Positions 51,940-61,378 of a stretch of DNA of 64,000 nucleotides are shown piece by piece. Location: NCBI RefSeq assembly GCF_026340675.1, contig NZ_JAPEOX010000001.1:4588001-4652000 (forward strand). The letters run 5' to 3'. The notes beneath the pieces were generated by a model, which saw nothing but the letters and a program-made list of their open reading frames with translations, was not told the DNA's origin and searched no databases. The translations under genes and the position numbers were made by a program. This DNA is from Streptomyces sp. NBC_01264. GTDB taxonomy: Bacteria > Actinomycetota > Actinomycetes > Streptomycetales > Streptomycetaceae. The stretch's first letter is position 1. Each line of letters begins with the position of its first letter.

Positions 51940-53322
51940 ATGACGATCAACGGCGGCATTTCCTTCTGGTACGCGACGGACGACACCGCCCCCGCCCACC
52001 CACCGCGCGCCCCGCTCACCGGCAACACCACGGCCGACGTCGTCATCGTCGGCGGCGGCTACACCGGCCTGTGGACCGCGTACTACCTCAAGACCGCCGC
52101 CCCCGACCTGCGCGTCACCGTCCTGGAGCAGAAGTTCTGCGGCTACGGGGCCTCCGGCCGCAACGGCGGCTGGCTCTACAACGGCATCGCCGGCCGCGAC
52201 CGCTACGCCGCCCTCCACGGCCACCAGGCCGCCCAGCGCCTCCAGCAGGCCATGAACGAGACCGTCACCGAGGTCATCGACACCGCCGCCAAGGAAGGCA
52301 TCGACGCCGACATCCACCGCGGCGGAGTCCTCGAAGTGGCCCGCACCCCCGCCCAGCTCTCCCGCCTCAAGGCCTTCCACACCGCCGAACTCGCCTTCGG
52401 CGAAACCGACCGCGAGCTCTACGACGCCACCGACACCCGCGCCCGCATCAACGTCGCGGACGCCGTGGGCTCCTCCTGGACCCCGCACGGAGCCCGCATC
52501 CACCCCCTGAAGCTGGTCAAGGGCCTGGCCGCCGCCTGCGAACGCCTCGGCGTCGTCATCCACGAGTCCACCCCCGTCACGGAGATCGCCCCGCGCCGGG
52601 CCCTCACCCCCTACGGCACGGTCCGCGCCCCGTACGTCCTGCGCTGCACGGAGGGCTTCACCGCCGCCCTCAAGGGCCAGAAGCGCTCCTGGCTCCCGAT
52701 GAACTCCTCGATGATCGCCACGGCCCCCCTCCCCCCGGAGACCTGGTCCCAGCTCGGCTGGTCCGACGCCTCCACCCTCGGCGACATGGCCCACGCCTAC
52801 ATGTACGCCCAGCGCACGGCCGACGACCGCATCGCCATCGGCGGCCGCGGCGTCCCCTACCGCTTCGGCTCCCGCACCGACAACGACGGCCGCACCCAGC
52901 CCGCGACGATCACGTCCCTCACGAACCTCCTGGAGTCCTTCTTCCCGACCCTCACCGGCGTGGAGATCACCCACGCGTGGTCGGGCGTCCTGGGCGTCCC
53001 CCGCGACTGGTGCGCCACGGTCACCCTCGACACGACCACGGGCCTCGGCTGGGCCGGCGGCTACGTGGGCTCCGGCGTGGCCACGGCCAACCTCGCGGCC
53101 CGCACCCTGCGCGACCTGGTCCTGAACGACAGGACGGACCTCACGACCCTCCCCTGGGTCAACCACCGGGTCCGCCGCTGGGAACCGGAACCCTTCCGCT
53201 GGCTCGGCGTCCAGGCCCTCTACGCCGCCTACCGCGAGGCGGACCGCCGGGAATCCACCACCCACACCCCCACGACCACCCCCCTGGCGCGCCTGGCGGA
53301 CCGTATCTCGGGCCGCGGCTGA
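51940..53322 (+). CDS. FAD-dependent (DAO-family) amine oxidoreductase
   Basis: 460 residues: 'ADVVIVGGGYTGLWTAYYLK' FAD-binding loop, 'EQKFCGYGASGRNGGWLYN', 'IHRGGVLEVARTPAQL', 'IAIGGRGVPYRFGS', and C-terminal 'GLGWAGGYVGSGVATANLAA'. It resembles gamma-glutamylputrescine oxidase/D-amino-acid oxidase-like enzymes; the substrate is unknown. ATG 51940 was chosen since the upstream frame is antisense to the DsbA-like gene. Confidence 0.88.
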   Translation: MTINGGISFWYATDDTAPAHPPRAPLTGNTTADVVIVGGGYTGLWTAYYLKTAAPDLRVTVLEQKFCGYGASGRNGGWLYNGIAGRDRYAALHGHQAAQRLQQAMNETVTEVIDTAAKEGIDADIHRGGVLEVARTPAQLSRLKAFHTAELAFGETDRELYDATDTRARINVADAVGSSWTPHGARIHPLKLVKGLAAACERLGVVIHESTPVTEIAPRRALTPYGTVRAPYVLRCTEGFTAALKGQKRSWLPMNSSMIATAPLPPETWSQLGWSDASTLGDMAHAYMYAQRTADDRIAIGGRGVPYRFGSRTDNDGRTQPATITSLTNLLESFFPTLTGVEITHAWSGVLGVPRDWCATVTLDTTTGLGWAGGYVGSGVATANLAARTLRDLVLNDRTDLTTLPWVNHRVRRWEPEPFRWLGVQALYAAYREADRRESTTHTPTTTPLARLADRISGRG

Positions 53323-53334
53323 GGGCACACAAAA

Positions 53335-53362
53335 AAGGCCCCGGGCGATCACCCGGGGCCTT
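53335..53362. terminator. Bidirectional terminator between oxidoreductase and tRNA-Thr
   Basis: Perfect 11-bp arms (AAGGCCCCGGG / CCCGGGGCCTT) with a six-base loop. On the minus strand the stem is followed by a T-run, serving the tRNA transcript; on the plus strand it ends the oxidoreductase mRNA. Confidence 0.9.
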
Positions 53363-53411
53363 CCGCTGCCGTACGAATTCCCTTGGCCGGTCCTGCTCCG
53401 ACCTGGAACGG

Positions 53412-53486
53412 GGCCCCCTGTCGGATTCGAACCGACGACCTACGCATTACAAGTGCGTTGCTCTGGCCGGACTGAGCTAAGGAGGC
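53412..53486 (-). tRNA. tRNA-Thr (TGT anticodon)
   Basis: On the minus strand the cloverleaf is complete: acceptor GCCTCCT paired with AGGGGGC, D-arm GCTC…GAGC, anticodon arm ACGCA-CTTGTAA-TGCGT with anticodon TGT, and T-arm with GGTTCGAATCC. CCA is not encoded. No integrase or attachment-site duplication is seen near its 3' end. Confidence 0.95.
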
Positions 53487-53590
53487 GTGGCGGCTCCGTG
53501 CGCGGCACGGAATCGCCTTCACTCTACACATCGCCCCGACCGCTCAGCGAAGAACTTTCCGGCGGCCGGGGCCCTCGTCGGCAGCCCGCC

Positions 53591-54256
53591 TCACGCCCCC
53601 GGATACCCCGCCCGTGCCACCCGCGGGGCCACCGCCGCCAGGGGGAGACCCGGGTTCAGGGCGTCCACGACCTCCTGGGTGAGCGGGCGCAGCTCCCACA
53701 CGTGGCGGACCGCTTCCAGGGGGAGGTCCGTCTCGTAGTAGTCCTCGGCGAAGTCGCGGTAGGCCTCCGGGGTGCCCGCCACGAGCAGCTCGAAGAGGTA
53801 GTCCGCGCCGTCCGGGTCGGACCTGCCCTCCGGGAAGTCGACCTTGCCCGCGCGCCACTGCGTGTCGCCGCTCTCGCGCCAGAAGACGGCGGTCGCGTTG
53901 AGCACGCCGTCCTCGCAGAACGCCGGCTCGGTCAGGTACGGCCGGAAGGCCTCGGGTATGCCGTCGGTCAGGCCCGGCCACAGCGTGATCCCGTCGTCGC
54001 CCCACGGGCTCATCGCCGACTCGTGGTCGAAGCCGCATCCGAAGACCCCGTCGGCCGTGAAGACGATCGCGTAGTCGTCGCCCGAGCCGTTGTCCATCAG
54101 TGCCGCCTCCTCGCCCGGGCCCCACTGCGGGTCGTAGGAGAAGTAGCCGTCGTCCTCTTCGCCGCTGATCACCAGTTCCAGCGCCGCCATCGCCCGGCAG
54201 CGGTCGCGCAGCGTCGCGATGTCGGGCAGCGCGCGGGTCACGTCGTAGATGGTCAT
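53591..54256 (-). CDS. Hypothetical protein
   Basis: 221 residues, strongly acidic, rich in aromatic residues ('ISGEEDDGYFSYDPQWGPGE', 'VFTADGVFGCGFDHESAMSP', 'YLFELLVAGTPEAYRDFAED'). There are no membrane segments. It loosely recalls immunity/SUKH-like proteins, but I cannot assign it. It is divergent from msiK. ATG 54256 was chosen. Confidence 0.72.
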   Translation of the reverse strand: MTIYDVTRALPDIATLRDRCRAMAALELVISGEEDDGYFSYDPQWGPGEEAALMDNGSGDDYAIVFTADGVFGCGFDHESAMSPWGDDGITLWPGLTDGIPEAFRPYLTEPAFCEDGVLNATAVFWRESGDTQWRAGKVDFPEGRSDPDGADYLFELLVAGTPEAYRDFAEDYYETDLPLEAVRHVWELRPLTQEVVDALNPGLPLAAVAPRVARAGYPGA

Positions 54257-54360
54257 GGGCGCGATCCAAGCAGCCCCCTCTGACAGTCGCCCGCGGCCTT
54301 GGGGGAAGTCTTCGCGTCCAGGTGCTGACAGGAGGCGTCCCGGCGGGTAGCGTCGGGCGG

Positions 54361-54386
54361 AGTCCAGTCCACTGGACTAGACCTTC
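54361..54386. promoter_or_regulatory. Palindrome with dre-like half upstream of msiK
   Basis: AGTCCAGT-CC-ACTGGACT (54361–54378) is a perfect inverted repeat whose right arm continues into ACTGGACTAGACCTTC (54371–54386), a dre-like DasR sequence. It lies about 50 bp before msiK. Confidence 0.55.
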
Positions 54387-54434
54387 CACTCGGATCGTCC
54401 GGCACGTTCCTGCCGGTAGAAGGGATTCATCACC

Positions 54435-55523
54435 ATGGCTTCTGTCACTTTCGACAAGGCGACCCGTCTGTACCCCGGCGGCGACAAGCCCGCCGTCGAC
54501 CAGCTGGAGCTGGAGATCGCGGACGGCGAGTTCCTCGTCCTCGTCGGCCCCTCCGGCTGCGGCAAGTCCACCTCGCTGCGCATGCTCGCCGGCCTGGAGG
54601 ACGTCAACGGCGGTGCCATCCGCATCGGTGACCGCGACGTCACGCACCTGCCGCCCAAGGACCGGGACATCGCGATGGTGTTCCAGAACTACGCGCTCTA
54701 CCCGCACATGTCCGTCGCCGACAACATGGGCTTCGCGCTCAAGATCGCCGGCGAGGACAAGGCCACCATCCGCAAGAAGGTGGAGGACGCGGCGAAGATG
54801 CTGGACCTGACCCAGTACCTCGACCGCAAGCCGAAGGCGCTCTCCGGCGGTCAGCGCCAGCGCGTCGCGATGGGCCGCGCGATCGTGCGCAAGCCGCAGG
54901 TGTTCCTCATGGACGAGCCGCTGTCGAACCTCGACGCCAAGCTCCGCGTGTCCACCCGTACGCAGATCGCGGCCCTCCAGCGCGACTTGGGCATCACCAC
55001 CGTCTACGTCACGCACGACCAGGTCGAGGCCATGACGATGGGCGACCGGGTGGCCGTGCTGAAGGACGGTCTGCTGCAGCAGGTCGACACCCCGCGCAAC
55101 ATGTACGACCGCCCGGCGAACCTCTTCGTCGCCGGCTTCATCGGTTCGCCGGCGATGAACCTCGTCGAGGTCCCGATCACCGACGGCGGTGTGAAGTTCG
55201 GCGACAGCGTGGTCCCGGTGTCGCGCGAGGCGCTGTCCGCCGCCGCCGACGCGGGCGACCGCACGGTGACCGTGGGCGTGCGTCCGGAGCACTTCGACAT
55301 CGGTGAGACGGGCGGCCTGGAAATCACCGTGAACGTCGTCGAGGAGCTGGGCGCCGACGGGTACGTCTACGGTTCGACCTCGCACTCCGAGGGTTCGCAG
55401 GACATCGTGGTGCGCGTGAACGGCCGCCAGGTGCCCGAGAAGGGCTCCACGCTGCACGTGGTGCCGCGCGGCAACGAGATCCACGTCTTCTCGACCTCCT
55501 CGGGTGCCCGCCTCTCCGGCTGA
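54435..55523 (+). CDS. msiK: Multiple-sugar-import ATPase MsiK
   Basis: 362 residues: Walker A 'GPSGCGKST', Q-loop 'MVFQNYALYPHMSV', signature 'LSGGQRQRVAMGRA', Walker B 'VFLMDEPLSNLDAKLR', H-loop 'VYVTHDQVEAMTMGD', then a C-terminal TOBE/MalK regulatory domain. MsiK energises several sugar ABC importers that have no ATPase gene of their own, including cellobiose, maltose and chitobiose systems. RBS AGAAGG precedes the ATG. The dre-like promoter site fits aminosugar-linked control. Confidence 0.95.
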   Translation: MASVTFDKATRLYPGGDKPAVDQLELEIADGEFLVLVGPSGCGKSTSLRMLAGLEDVNGGAIRIGDRDVTHLPPKDRDIAMVFQNYALYPHMSVADNMGFALKIAGEDKATIRKKVEDAAKMLDLTQYLDRKPKALSGGQRQRVAMGRAIVRKPQVFLMDEPLSNLDAKLRVSTRTQIAALQRDLGITTVYVTHDQVEAMTMGDRVAVLKDGLLQQVDTPRNMYDRPANLFVAGFIGSPAMNLVEVPITDGGVKFGDSVVPVSREALSAAADAGDRTVTVGVRPEHFDIGETGGLEITVNVVEELGADGYVYGSTSHSEGSQDIVVRVNGRQVPEKGSTLHVVPRGNEIHVFSTSSGARLSG

Positions 55524-55548
55524 CCCCGACCCGTACGCGCACAGCCGC

Positions 55549-55581
55549 CGAAGGGGCGTCCCGTCAAGGGGCGCCCCTTCG
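55549..55581 (+). terminator. msiK terminator
   Basis: 10-bp arms (CGAAGGGGCG / CGCCCCTTCG) with a 13-base loop, 25 bp after the stop. Confidence 0.8.
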
Positions 55582-55734
55582 CCGCGAGTTCCGGTGCCGG
55601 TGCCGCTGCGAGTCCGGCAGATCGGGCCATTCGGCCCCAAGCGTCAACCCTTAATTCGAAAAGCCACGTCGAACCATCCCCCGACCGGGTGACTAAATGT
55701 CGCCATATCTTCACCGAGCGCTACTCTCGCCCTC

Positions 55735-56148
55735 GTGACCCACACTGCCCGCCGTATCGGCCGATCCCTCGCCCTGGTCCTGCCCGTCGTCCTGGTCCTG
55801 TCCGGGACCCTCGCGGTCACCATGGTCCCCTGGGCGGACAACACCCCCTCCCAGATCCTGACCGCGTCCGCCGAGGACGTCTCCGTCCCCGCGAAGCCGC
55901 GCGCAGCCCAGGACGTGCTGCGCGAAAAGCTGTTGAGCGAGATCCAGCAGGGCGAGCAGCCGGGTGACGTCCTCACCCACCTCCAGCAGGAGGTCGACCG
56001 GCGGCCGTCCCTCGCCGAGCACTGCGTGGGGATCGCGCGCGCCCTCGGGCGGGCCGCGGTGGACGCCTACGGGCCCACTAAGGCCCAGTCGTTCGCGCGG
56101 CCGGTGTGCGACACCGCGTACGCGTCCGGCGTCGCCTCCATGGGCTGA
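55735..56148 (+). CDS. Hypothetical exported protein
   Basis: 137 residues: N-terminal hydrophobic helix ('SLALVLPVVLVLSGTLAVTM') as signal or anchor, then a helical domain with two cysteines ('LAEHCVGIARALGRAAVDAY', 'FARPVCDTAYASG'). The family is unknown. The GTG at 55735 has no ribosome-binding site, but TACTCT lies eight bases before it, predicting a leaderless mRNA. Confidence 0.75.
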   Translation: MTHTARRIGRSLALVLPVVLVLSGTLAVTMVPWADNTPSQILTASAEDVSVPAKPRAAQDVLREKLLSEIQQGEQPGDVLTHLQQEVDRRPSLAEHCVGIARALGRAAVDAYGPTKAQSFARPVCDTAYASGVASMG

Positions 56149-56190
56149 CGGCCGCCGCCGCACGCCCTTGCGCACCCGGACACCACGAAC

Positions 56191-56970
56191 ATGACCGATT
56201 CCGAGCGTTCCGAGAGCTCCGAGCGTTCCGACCGACCCCACGCGGCCGCGTTCCCGGCCTCCCCGACCCAGGCGGTTGTCCTGGCGGGGGGCCAGGGTTC
56301 GCGGCTGCGGCCGTACACGGACGACCGTCCCAAACCGATGGTGGAGATCCCCGGCACGGGGATGCCGATCATCGGGCACCAGCTCGCGTGGCTCGCCTCG
56401 GAGGGGGTGACGGACGCGGTGGTCTCCTGCGGGCACCTCGCCGAGGTGCTCCAGAAGTGGCTGGCCGAGGCGCCGTTGCCGCTCCGCGTGACCACCGTCG
56501 TGGAGGAGGAGCCGCTGGGCCGGGGCGGCGGTCTGAAGTACGCCGCCCGGCACCTCCCGCATCCCGACCGGGCCTGGTACGCGACCAACGGCGACGTGTG
56601 GACCCGTTTCTCGCTGCGCGAGATGGCCGCTTTCCACGCCGAGCGCGGTGCCACGGCCACGCTCGCGCTGGCCCGGCCGCGCATTCCGTGGGGGGTGGTG
56701 GAGATCAACGAGTACGGGCACGTACTGGACTTCATCGAGGCCCCGCAGTCCCCGTACCCGGTCAATGCCGGCGTGTACGTCTTCGGACCCGAATTCGCGG
56801 CCCTGCTGCCGGATTTGGGGGACCACGAGCGTACGACGTTCCCCCGGCTGGCCCGTGAGCGGCGCCTCGCGGGCTTCCCGCTGCCCCAGGGGGCCTACTG
56901 GCGGGCGATCGACACGGCGAAGGACCTCACCGAGGCGGCGCGGGAGTTGGCCGCGCAGAACGCCACGTAG
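56191..56970 (+). CDS. Sugar-1-phosphate nucleotidyltransferase
   Basis: 259 residues: a Ser/Glu/Arg repeat start ('SERSESSERSDR'), then 'AVVLAGGQGSRLRPYTDDRP' (nucleotide-binding loop) with 'KPMVEI', 'YATNGDVW', 'GVVEINEYGHVLDFIEAPQ' and 'VNAGVYVFGPEF'. It activates a hexose-1-phosphate with an NTP; the sugar and base are not readable. No left-handed helix domain follows, so it is not a full GlmU. A strong terminator follows. Confidence 0.88.
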   Translation: MTDSERSESSERSDRPHAAAFPASPTQAVVLAGGQGSRLRPYTDDRPKPMVEIPGTGMPIIGHQLAWLASEGVTDAVVSCGHLAEVLQKWLAEAPLPLRVTTVVEEEPLGRGGGLKYAARHLPHPDRAWYATNGDVWTRFSLREMAAFHAERGATATLALARPRIPWGVVEINEYGHVLDFIEAPQSPYPVNAGVYVFGPEFAALLPDLGDHERTTFPRLARERRLAGFPLPQGAYWRAIDTAKDLTEAARELAAQNAT

Positions 56971-56993
56971 CGGCTCCACGGCCCCATGCGCGC

Positions 56994-57031
56994 AGAAGGG
57001 CCCGGCACGCTCTCGCGTGCCGGGCCCTTCT
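56994..57031. terminator. Bidirectional terminator
   Basis: Perfect 17-bp arms (AGAAGGGCCCGGCACGC and complement) with a TCTC loop, between the convergent nucleotidyltransferase and DoxX genes. Confidence 0.93.
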
Positions 57032-57059
57032 CCTTCGTATCGCCCGCGGGGTGCGCCCG

Positions 57060-58622
57060 TCAGCCGCCGAGCAGTCCGCCCAGCAGGTCGGGCTGCTTCG
57101 GCGCGGTGCTGCCCGCGCCTCCTCCGGTGGAGCCGCCGCCGCGCGTTCCCGTGGAACTGGCCGGGGGCTTCTGCGGGGTGGACTGGCGGGGGGTGCTGCG
57201 CGGGGCCTTGCTGCCGCTGGTGGCGCCGCGGGTCGCGCTGGGCGAGCCGGAGCCCGCCGTCGGGGAGCTCGAACCGGTGGCTCCGCGCCCGGTCTTGGCG
57301 GCCGGGGAGGAGGCACCGGCCGAGGGCTTCGCGGCCTGCTTCGGGGCGGTGGAACGGGTGGGCGGCTGCTGCTTGGAGGTGCTCGGCAGGGGCCGCCCGG
57401 GCAGGTAGTTGCTCGGGGCCTCGCCCGGTCCGGGCACGGTGACCACGGTGGTGGAGCGGACGGCCCCGCCGAGGAGCGAGCCGACGAGCAGGGTGAGCCC
57501 GCAGATGACGCCGGCCATGACGGCCCCGCGGCGCAGGACCCGGCGGCGCAGCCGCCAGACCTCGGAGCGGGGGCCCAGGGTGCGCCAGGCCTCGCTCGCG
57601 AGGCGGCCGTCCAGGGAGTAGACCGGGGCGCCCGCGATGATCAGCGGGCTCCAGGCGGCGAGGTAGATGATGTCGGGGGCGTCGTAGGCGGGGACGGTCT
57701 TCCAGCTCACCGTCATCAGCAGCGCGGCGGACAGCAGCGCGCCGAAGCAGGCGGCGAACCGCTGCCACAGGCCGAAGACCGTGAGCACGCCGACGATGAC
57801 CTGGAGGAAGGCCACGCTGAGGCCGGCGCCGACGGGGTGGGCCAGCGCGAAGTCGCGCAGCGGTTCGGCGAGGGCCCAGGGCTGGAGGGTGTGCAGCCAG
57901 GTGACCATGGAGCCGCGTTCGCCGCCGTCGAAGTAGACGGGGTCGCACAGCTTGCCCATGCCGGCGTAGATGGAGATGAAGCCGAGGAAGACGCGCAGCG
58001 GGAGCAGCACGACGCCGAGGTTCATGCGGCGGCCCGGGTAGTACGAAGCCTGCGCGCGGGCGTCGCCCTGGGCCCGGCGGGAGTCCACGGATCCGGTGCC
58101 CTCGGAGTGGGCGCCGTCGTAGGCCTCGTGGGGGTGGCTGAGTCCGCCCAGCACGGGCTGCATCCGGGTGTCCGCGTCCTCGGAGTAGGCGTCGTACGTG
58201 CGCTGTCCGATGACGGTCGGGGTGGCGAGGGTGTCGTCCGCGAGGTCGTGGGCGAGGTCGACGCGCGGGATGGTCTGGGTGGCCCCGCCGTCGTACTCGT
58301 CGTGGGCGCGCCCGTGGTCGCGTACGGCCTGGAGCAGGCCGCCCATGGCGGCGCTGGCGGCGGCGTCGCCAGGGGCGGACTTGCCGCTCCAGACGACGGG
58401 GCGGCGGCGGGCGGCGCCGGCTCCGGCGGCCGCGAGGGCTCCGCCGAGTACCGGGGCGAGCCCTGGGGCGCCCGAGGGCCTGGGACGCGCGCTGGGGCTC
58501 GGTGCGAGCCGCACGCGGAAGCTGGCGTGGTTGACGATGACCTGTGCGGGGTCGCACGGCACCTTGACCATGCTCAGCGCGGGCTGGTCGTCGAACCCTG
58601 GCGTTCTGGTGTCCACACTCAT
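57060..58622 (-). CDS. DoxX-family membrane protein with long disordered tails
   Basis: 520 residues. The first ~195 residues are polar and low-complexity; residues ~200–345 carry a DoxX domain with four helices ('LLPLRVFLGFISIYAGMGKL', 'FLQVIVGVLTVFGLWQRFAA'). A further helix near 370–390 ('GVICGLTLLVGSLLGGAV') is followed by a ~110-residue Ser/Pro/Thr/Gly tail, probably outside. DoxX proteins are linked to thiol and redox balance in actinobacteria. ATG 58622 was used. It is monocistronic. Confidence 0.85.
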   Translation of the reverse strand: MSVDTRTPGFDDQPALSMVKVPCDPAQVIVNHASFRVRLAPSPSARPRPSGAPGLAPVLGGALAAAGAGAARRRPVVWSGKSAPGDAAASAAMGGLLQAVRDHGRAHDEYDGGATQTIPRVDLAHDLADDTLATPTVIGQRTYDAYSEDADTRMQPVLGGLSHPHEAYDGAHSEGTGSVDSRRAQGDARAQASYYPGRRMNLGVVLLPLRVFLGFISIYAGMGKLCDPVYFDGGERGSMVTWLHTLQPWALAEPLRDFALAHPVGAGLSVAFLQVIVGVLTVFGLWQRFAACFGALLSAALLMTVSWKTVPAYDAPDIIYLAAWSPLIIAGAPVYSLDGRLASEAWRTLGPRSEVWRLRRRVLRRGAVMAGVICGLTLLVGSLLGGAVRSTTVVTVPGPGEAPSNYLPGRPLPSTSKQQPPTRSTAPKQAAKPSAGASSPAAKTGRGATGSSSPTAGSGSPSATRGATSGSKAPRSTPRQSTPQKPPASSTGTRGGGSTGGGAGSTAPKQPDLLGGLLGG

Positions 58623-58691
58623 CTAACCGAGTGATGAGTGTTTAGGACACTGCCTTGACATCAGGGATGTGTCCGAGACCCGTCAAATCAA

Positions 58692-58720
58692 GCCACCCCG
58701 CCCGTAAGGGGCGGGGTGGC
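58692..58720. terminator. Terminator downstream of rlmB
   Basis: Perfect 12-bp arms (GCCACCCCGCCC / GGGCGGGGTGGC) around five bases, 58 bp past the rlmB stop and before the DoxX promoter. Confidence 0.9.
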
Positions 58721-58777
58721 ACGCTCACGTGTCACGTCCTGTGAGCCAAGTGGATCAAGCGGCGGCCTCGGTGGTGC

Positions 58778-59749
58778 TCAGGCGCGGCCGCGGGTGGCGC
58801 GGCGGCGGGAGGCCTCGTAGAGGACGACGCCCGCGGCGACACCGGCGTTGAGCGACTCGGCGCCGCCCGGCATCGGGATGCGCACGAGGTAGTCGCAGTT
58901 CTCGCCGACGAGCCGGCCGAGGCCCTTGCCCTCGGAGCCGACGACGATGACGACGGGGCCGCCGAGCGCCTCGAGCTCGTGGACCTCGTGGGTGCCTTCG
59001 GCGGCGAGGCCGACGACGGTGATGCCGGCCTTCTTGTAGTCCTGGATGGCGCGGGTCAGGTTGGTGACCCGGGAGACCGGGGTACGGGCGGCGGTGCCGG
59101 CCGAGGACTTCCAGGCACCGGCGGTCATGCCGGCGGCGCGGCGCTCGGGGATGACCACGCCGTGGCCGCCGAAGGCGGAGACGGAGCGGACGATCGCGCC
59201 GAGGTTGCGCGGGTCGGTGACGCCGTCGAGGGCCACGATGAGGGGGTCCTCGTGGTTCTCGTACGCGGCGGCCGTGAGGTCGTCCGGGTGCGCGTACTCG
59301 TACGGCGGGACCTGCAGGACCAGGCCCTGGTGGTTGAGCCCGTTGGTGAGGCGGTCGAGCTCGGGGCGCGGGGCTTCCATCAGGTTGATGTTGCCGCGCT
59401 CGGCCGCGAGCTGGAGGGCCTCGCGGACGCGCTCGTCGTTGTCGATGAACTGCTGGACGTACAGGGTGACGGCGGGGACGCCGTCGCGCAGCGCCTCGAA
59501 GACCGGGTTGCGGCCGACGACCATCTCGCTGGTGCCCTTGGGGCCGCCGCGGCGGGGGGCCGGGCGGCGCTTGGCGGCCTGGCGGGCCATGGCTCCCGCG
59601 ATGCGGTTGGCCTTGTGCTTCTTGCGGTCCTCGGCCTTGGGCGTGGGGCCCTTGCCTTCGAGGGCCTTGCGCCGCTGGCCACCGCTGCCGACCGTCGCGC
59701 CCTTCTTGTTGGACGTGCGGCGGTTCCTGCGCTGGCTGTTCCCGGCCAT
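58778..59749 (-). CDS. rlmB: 23S rRNA (guanosine-2'-O)-methyltransferase RlmB (TrmH/SpoU family)
   Basis: 323 residues. A basic disordered N-terminus (~1–75) is followed by a substrate-binding domain ('[20 protein letters not shown]'). The SPOUT fold has all three motifs: '[20 protein letters not shown]', '[15 protein letters not shown]', '[20 protein letters not shown]'. It methylates the ribose of G2251 in 23S rRNA. It lies 126 bp after cysS in the same direction, a common actinobacterial pairing. Confidence 0.94.
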   Translation of the reverse strand: MAGNSQRRNRRTSNKKGATVGSGGQRRKALEGKGPTPKAEDRKKHKANRIAGAMARQAAKRRPAPRRGGPKGTSEMVVGRNPVFEALRDGVPAVTLYVQQFIDNDERVREALQLAAERGNINLMEAPRPELDRLTNGLNHQGLVLQVPPYEYAHPDDLTAAAYENHEDPLIVALDGVTDPRNLGAIVRSVSAFGGHGVVIPERRAAGMTAGAWKSSAGTAARTPVSRVTNLTRAIQDYKKAGITVVGLAAEGTHEVHELEALGGPVVIVVGSEGKGLGRLVGENCDYLVRIPMPGGAESLNAGVAAGVVLYEASRRRATRGRA

Positions 59750-59875
59750 GACCTCTACCTGATTTCGTTGGTGCTGCGATATGTACGTATGAAGAGTGTG
59801 CCGCCCGGATCGCCGGACGGCCCAATCCGAGTGCGCCGGTCGGACTGCTCCGTAGGGCCTCTCGGCGTCACGCGC

Positions 59876-61273
59876 CTAGCGCGGGCCGAGCGTCCATCGG
59901 GGTCCGGTGGGGCTGTCCTCGATGACCAGGCCCGACTGCTGGAGCTGGTCGCGGATGGCGTCGGCGGTGGCCCAGTCCTTGCGGGCCCGCGCCGATTCGC
60001 GCTGCTCCAGGACCAGGCGCACGAGGGTGTCCACGGCTCCGTGGAGGTCCTCCCCGCGGTCCGTCTCGCCGGCCCAGTGCGGGTCGAGGGGGTCGAGTCC
60101 GAGGACGCCGAGCATGGCCCGTACCTCCGACAGGCGCGCGATGGCCGCGTCCTTGTCGTCGGCGGCGAGCGCGCTGTTGCCCTGGCGGACGGTGGTGTGG
60201 ATGATCGCGAGCGCCTGCGGGACGCCCAGGTCGTCGTCCATGGCCTCGGCGAAGGCGGGCGGGACCTCGGCGGCGGGCTCGACGGAGCCGCCGGCCTTCT
60301 CGATGACGCGCTGGATGAAGCCTTCGATGCGAGCGAAGCCGGATTCGGCCTCGCGCAGGGACTCCACGCTGTACTCGATCATCGAGCGGTAGTGCGGGGT
60401 GCCGAGGTAGTAGCGCAGGACGATCGGGCGCCAGACCTTGAGCATCTCGGAGACGAGGACGGAGTTGCCGAGCGACTTGGACATCTTCTCGCCGGAGAGG
60501 GTGACCCAGGCGTTGTGCATCCAGTACTTCGCGAACTCGTCGCCGTAGGCCTTGGCCTGGGCGATCTCGTTCTCGTGGTGCGGGAAGATCAGGTCGAGCC
60601 CGCCGCCGTGGATGTCGAAGGCGCTGCCGAGGTACTTGTGCGCCATCGCGGAGCACTCCAGGTGCCAGCCGGGACGGCCGCGGCCCCACGGGGTCTCCCA
60701 GTCGGGCTCGCCCGGCTTGGTCGCCTTCCACATGGCGAAGTCGCGCGGGTCGCGCTTGCCGGAGACGCCCTCGTCGGGCTGGCGCAGGTCGTCGATGTTC
60801 TGGTTCGACAGCTCCAGGTACCCGGGGAAGGAGCGCACGTCGAAGTAGACGCTGCCGTCGGCCTCGTACGCGTGGCCGCGCTCGATGAGCCCGCGCATCA
60901 TCTCGATCATCTCGGGTACGTGGCCGGTGGCGCGCGGCTCGTACGTGGGCGGGAGGCAGCCCAGCGCGTCGTAGCCGTCGTTGAAGGCGCGCTCGTTCTC
61001 GTAGCCGATGGACCACCAGGGGCGGCCCTGCTCGCCGGACTTCCCGATGATCTTGTCGTCGATGTCGGTGACGTTGCGGATGAAGGTGACGTCGAGACCG
61101 CGGTAGGTGAACCAGCGGCGCGCGATGTCGAAGTTCAGGTACGAGCGGACGTGCCCGATGTGCGGAGCCGCCTGCACGGTGGCGCCACAGAGGTAGATCG
61201 AGACGCAGCCCGGGACGAGCGGGGTGAAGTCACGGATCTGCCGGGCGCTGGTGTCGTACAGGCGAATAGTCAC
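59876..61273 (-). CDS. cysS: Cysteinyl-tRNA synthetase
   Basis: 465 residues of class-I synthetase: zinc-ligand 'YLCGATVQ', 'HIGH' in '[14 protein letters not shown]', 'VTDIDDKII', '[10 protein letters not shown]' (zinc/Cys recognition), '[17 protein letters not shown]', 'KMSKSLGN', and a DALR-type helical end. It charges tRNA-Cys. It runs in the same leftward cluster as ispD, ispF and rlmB. Confidence 0.97.
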   Translation of the reverse strand: MTIRLYDTSARQIRDFTPLVPGCVSIYLCGATVQAAPHIGHVRSYLNFDIARRWFTYRGLDVTFIRNVTDIDDKIIGKSGEQGRPWWSIGYENERAFNDGYDALGCLPPTYEPRATGHVPEMIEMMRGLIERGHAYEADGSVYFDVRSFPGYLELSNQNIDDLRQPDEGVSGKRDPRDFAMWKATKPGEPDWETPWGRGRPGWHLECSAMAHKYLGSAFDIHGGGLDLIFPHHENEIAQAKAYGDEFAKYWMHNAWVTLSGEKMSKSLGNSVLVSEMLKVWRPIVLRYYLGTPHYRSMIEYSVESLREAESGFARIEGFIQRVIEKAGGSVEPAAEVPPAFAEAMDDDLGVPQALAIIHTTVRQGNSALAADDKDAAIARLSEVRAMLGVLGLDPLDPHWAGETDRGEDLHGAVDTLVRLVLEQRESARARKDWATADAIRDQLQQSGLVIEDSPTGPRWTLGPR

Positions 61274-61378
61274 GGCATCCAGGGTAGTGCGCCTGTAGCA
61301 GTGCCCCGCGACCCTTTCGGTACGCGGGGCCCGCTTTGTTGGCGCGGAGGTGTGGGAGGGGTGTGTCCGTACGGGGTA

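Noticed and set aside
53412..53486. Integration site of a mobile element at tRNA-Thr
   Set aside because: No integrase, no duplicated tRNA 3' end and no change in gene character on either side.
55711..58557. 948-codon minus-strand open frame
   Set aside because: It is antisense to the nucleotidyltransferase and overlaps the DoxX gene; composition is His/Arg/Pro-rich with no domains, typical of high-GC shadow frames.
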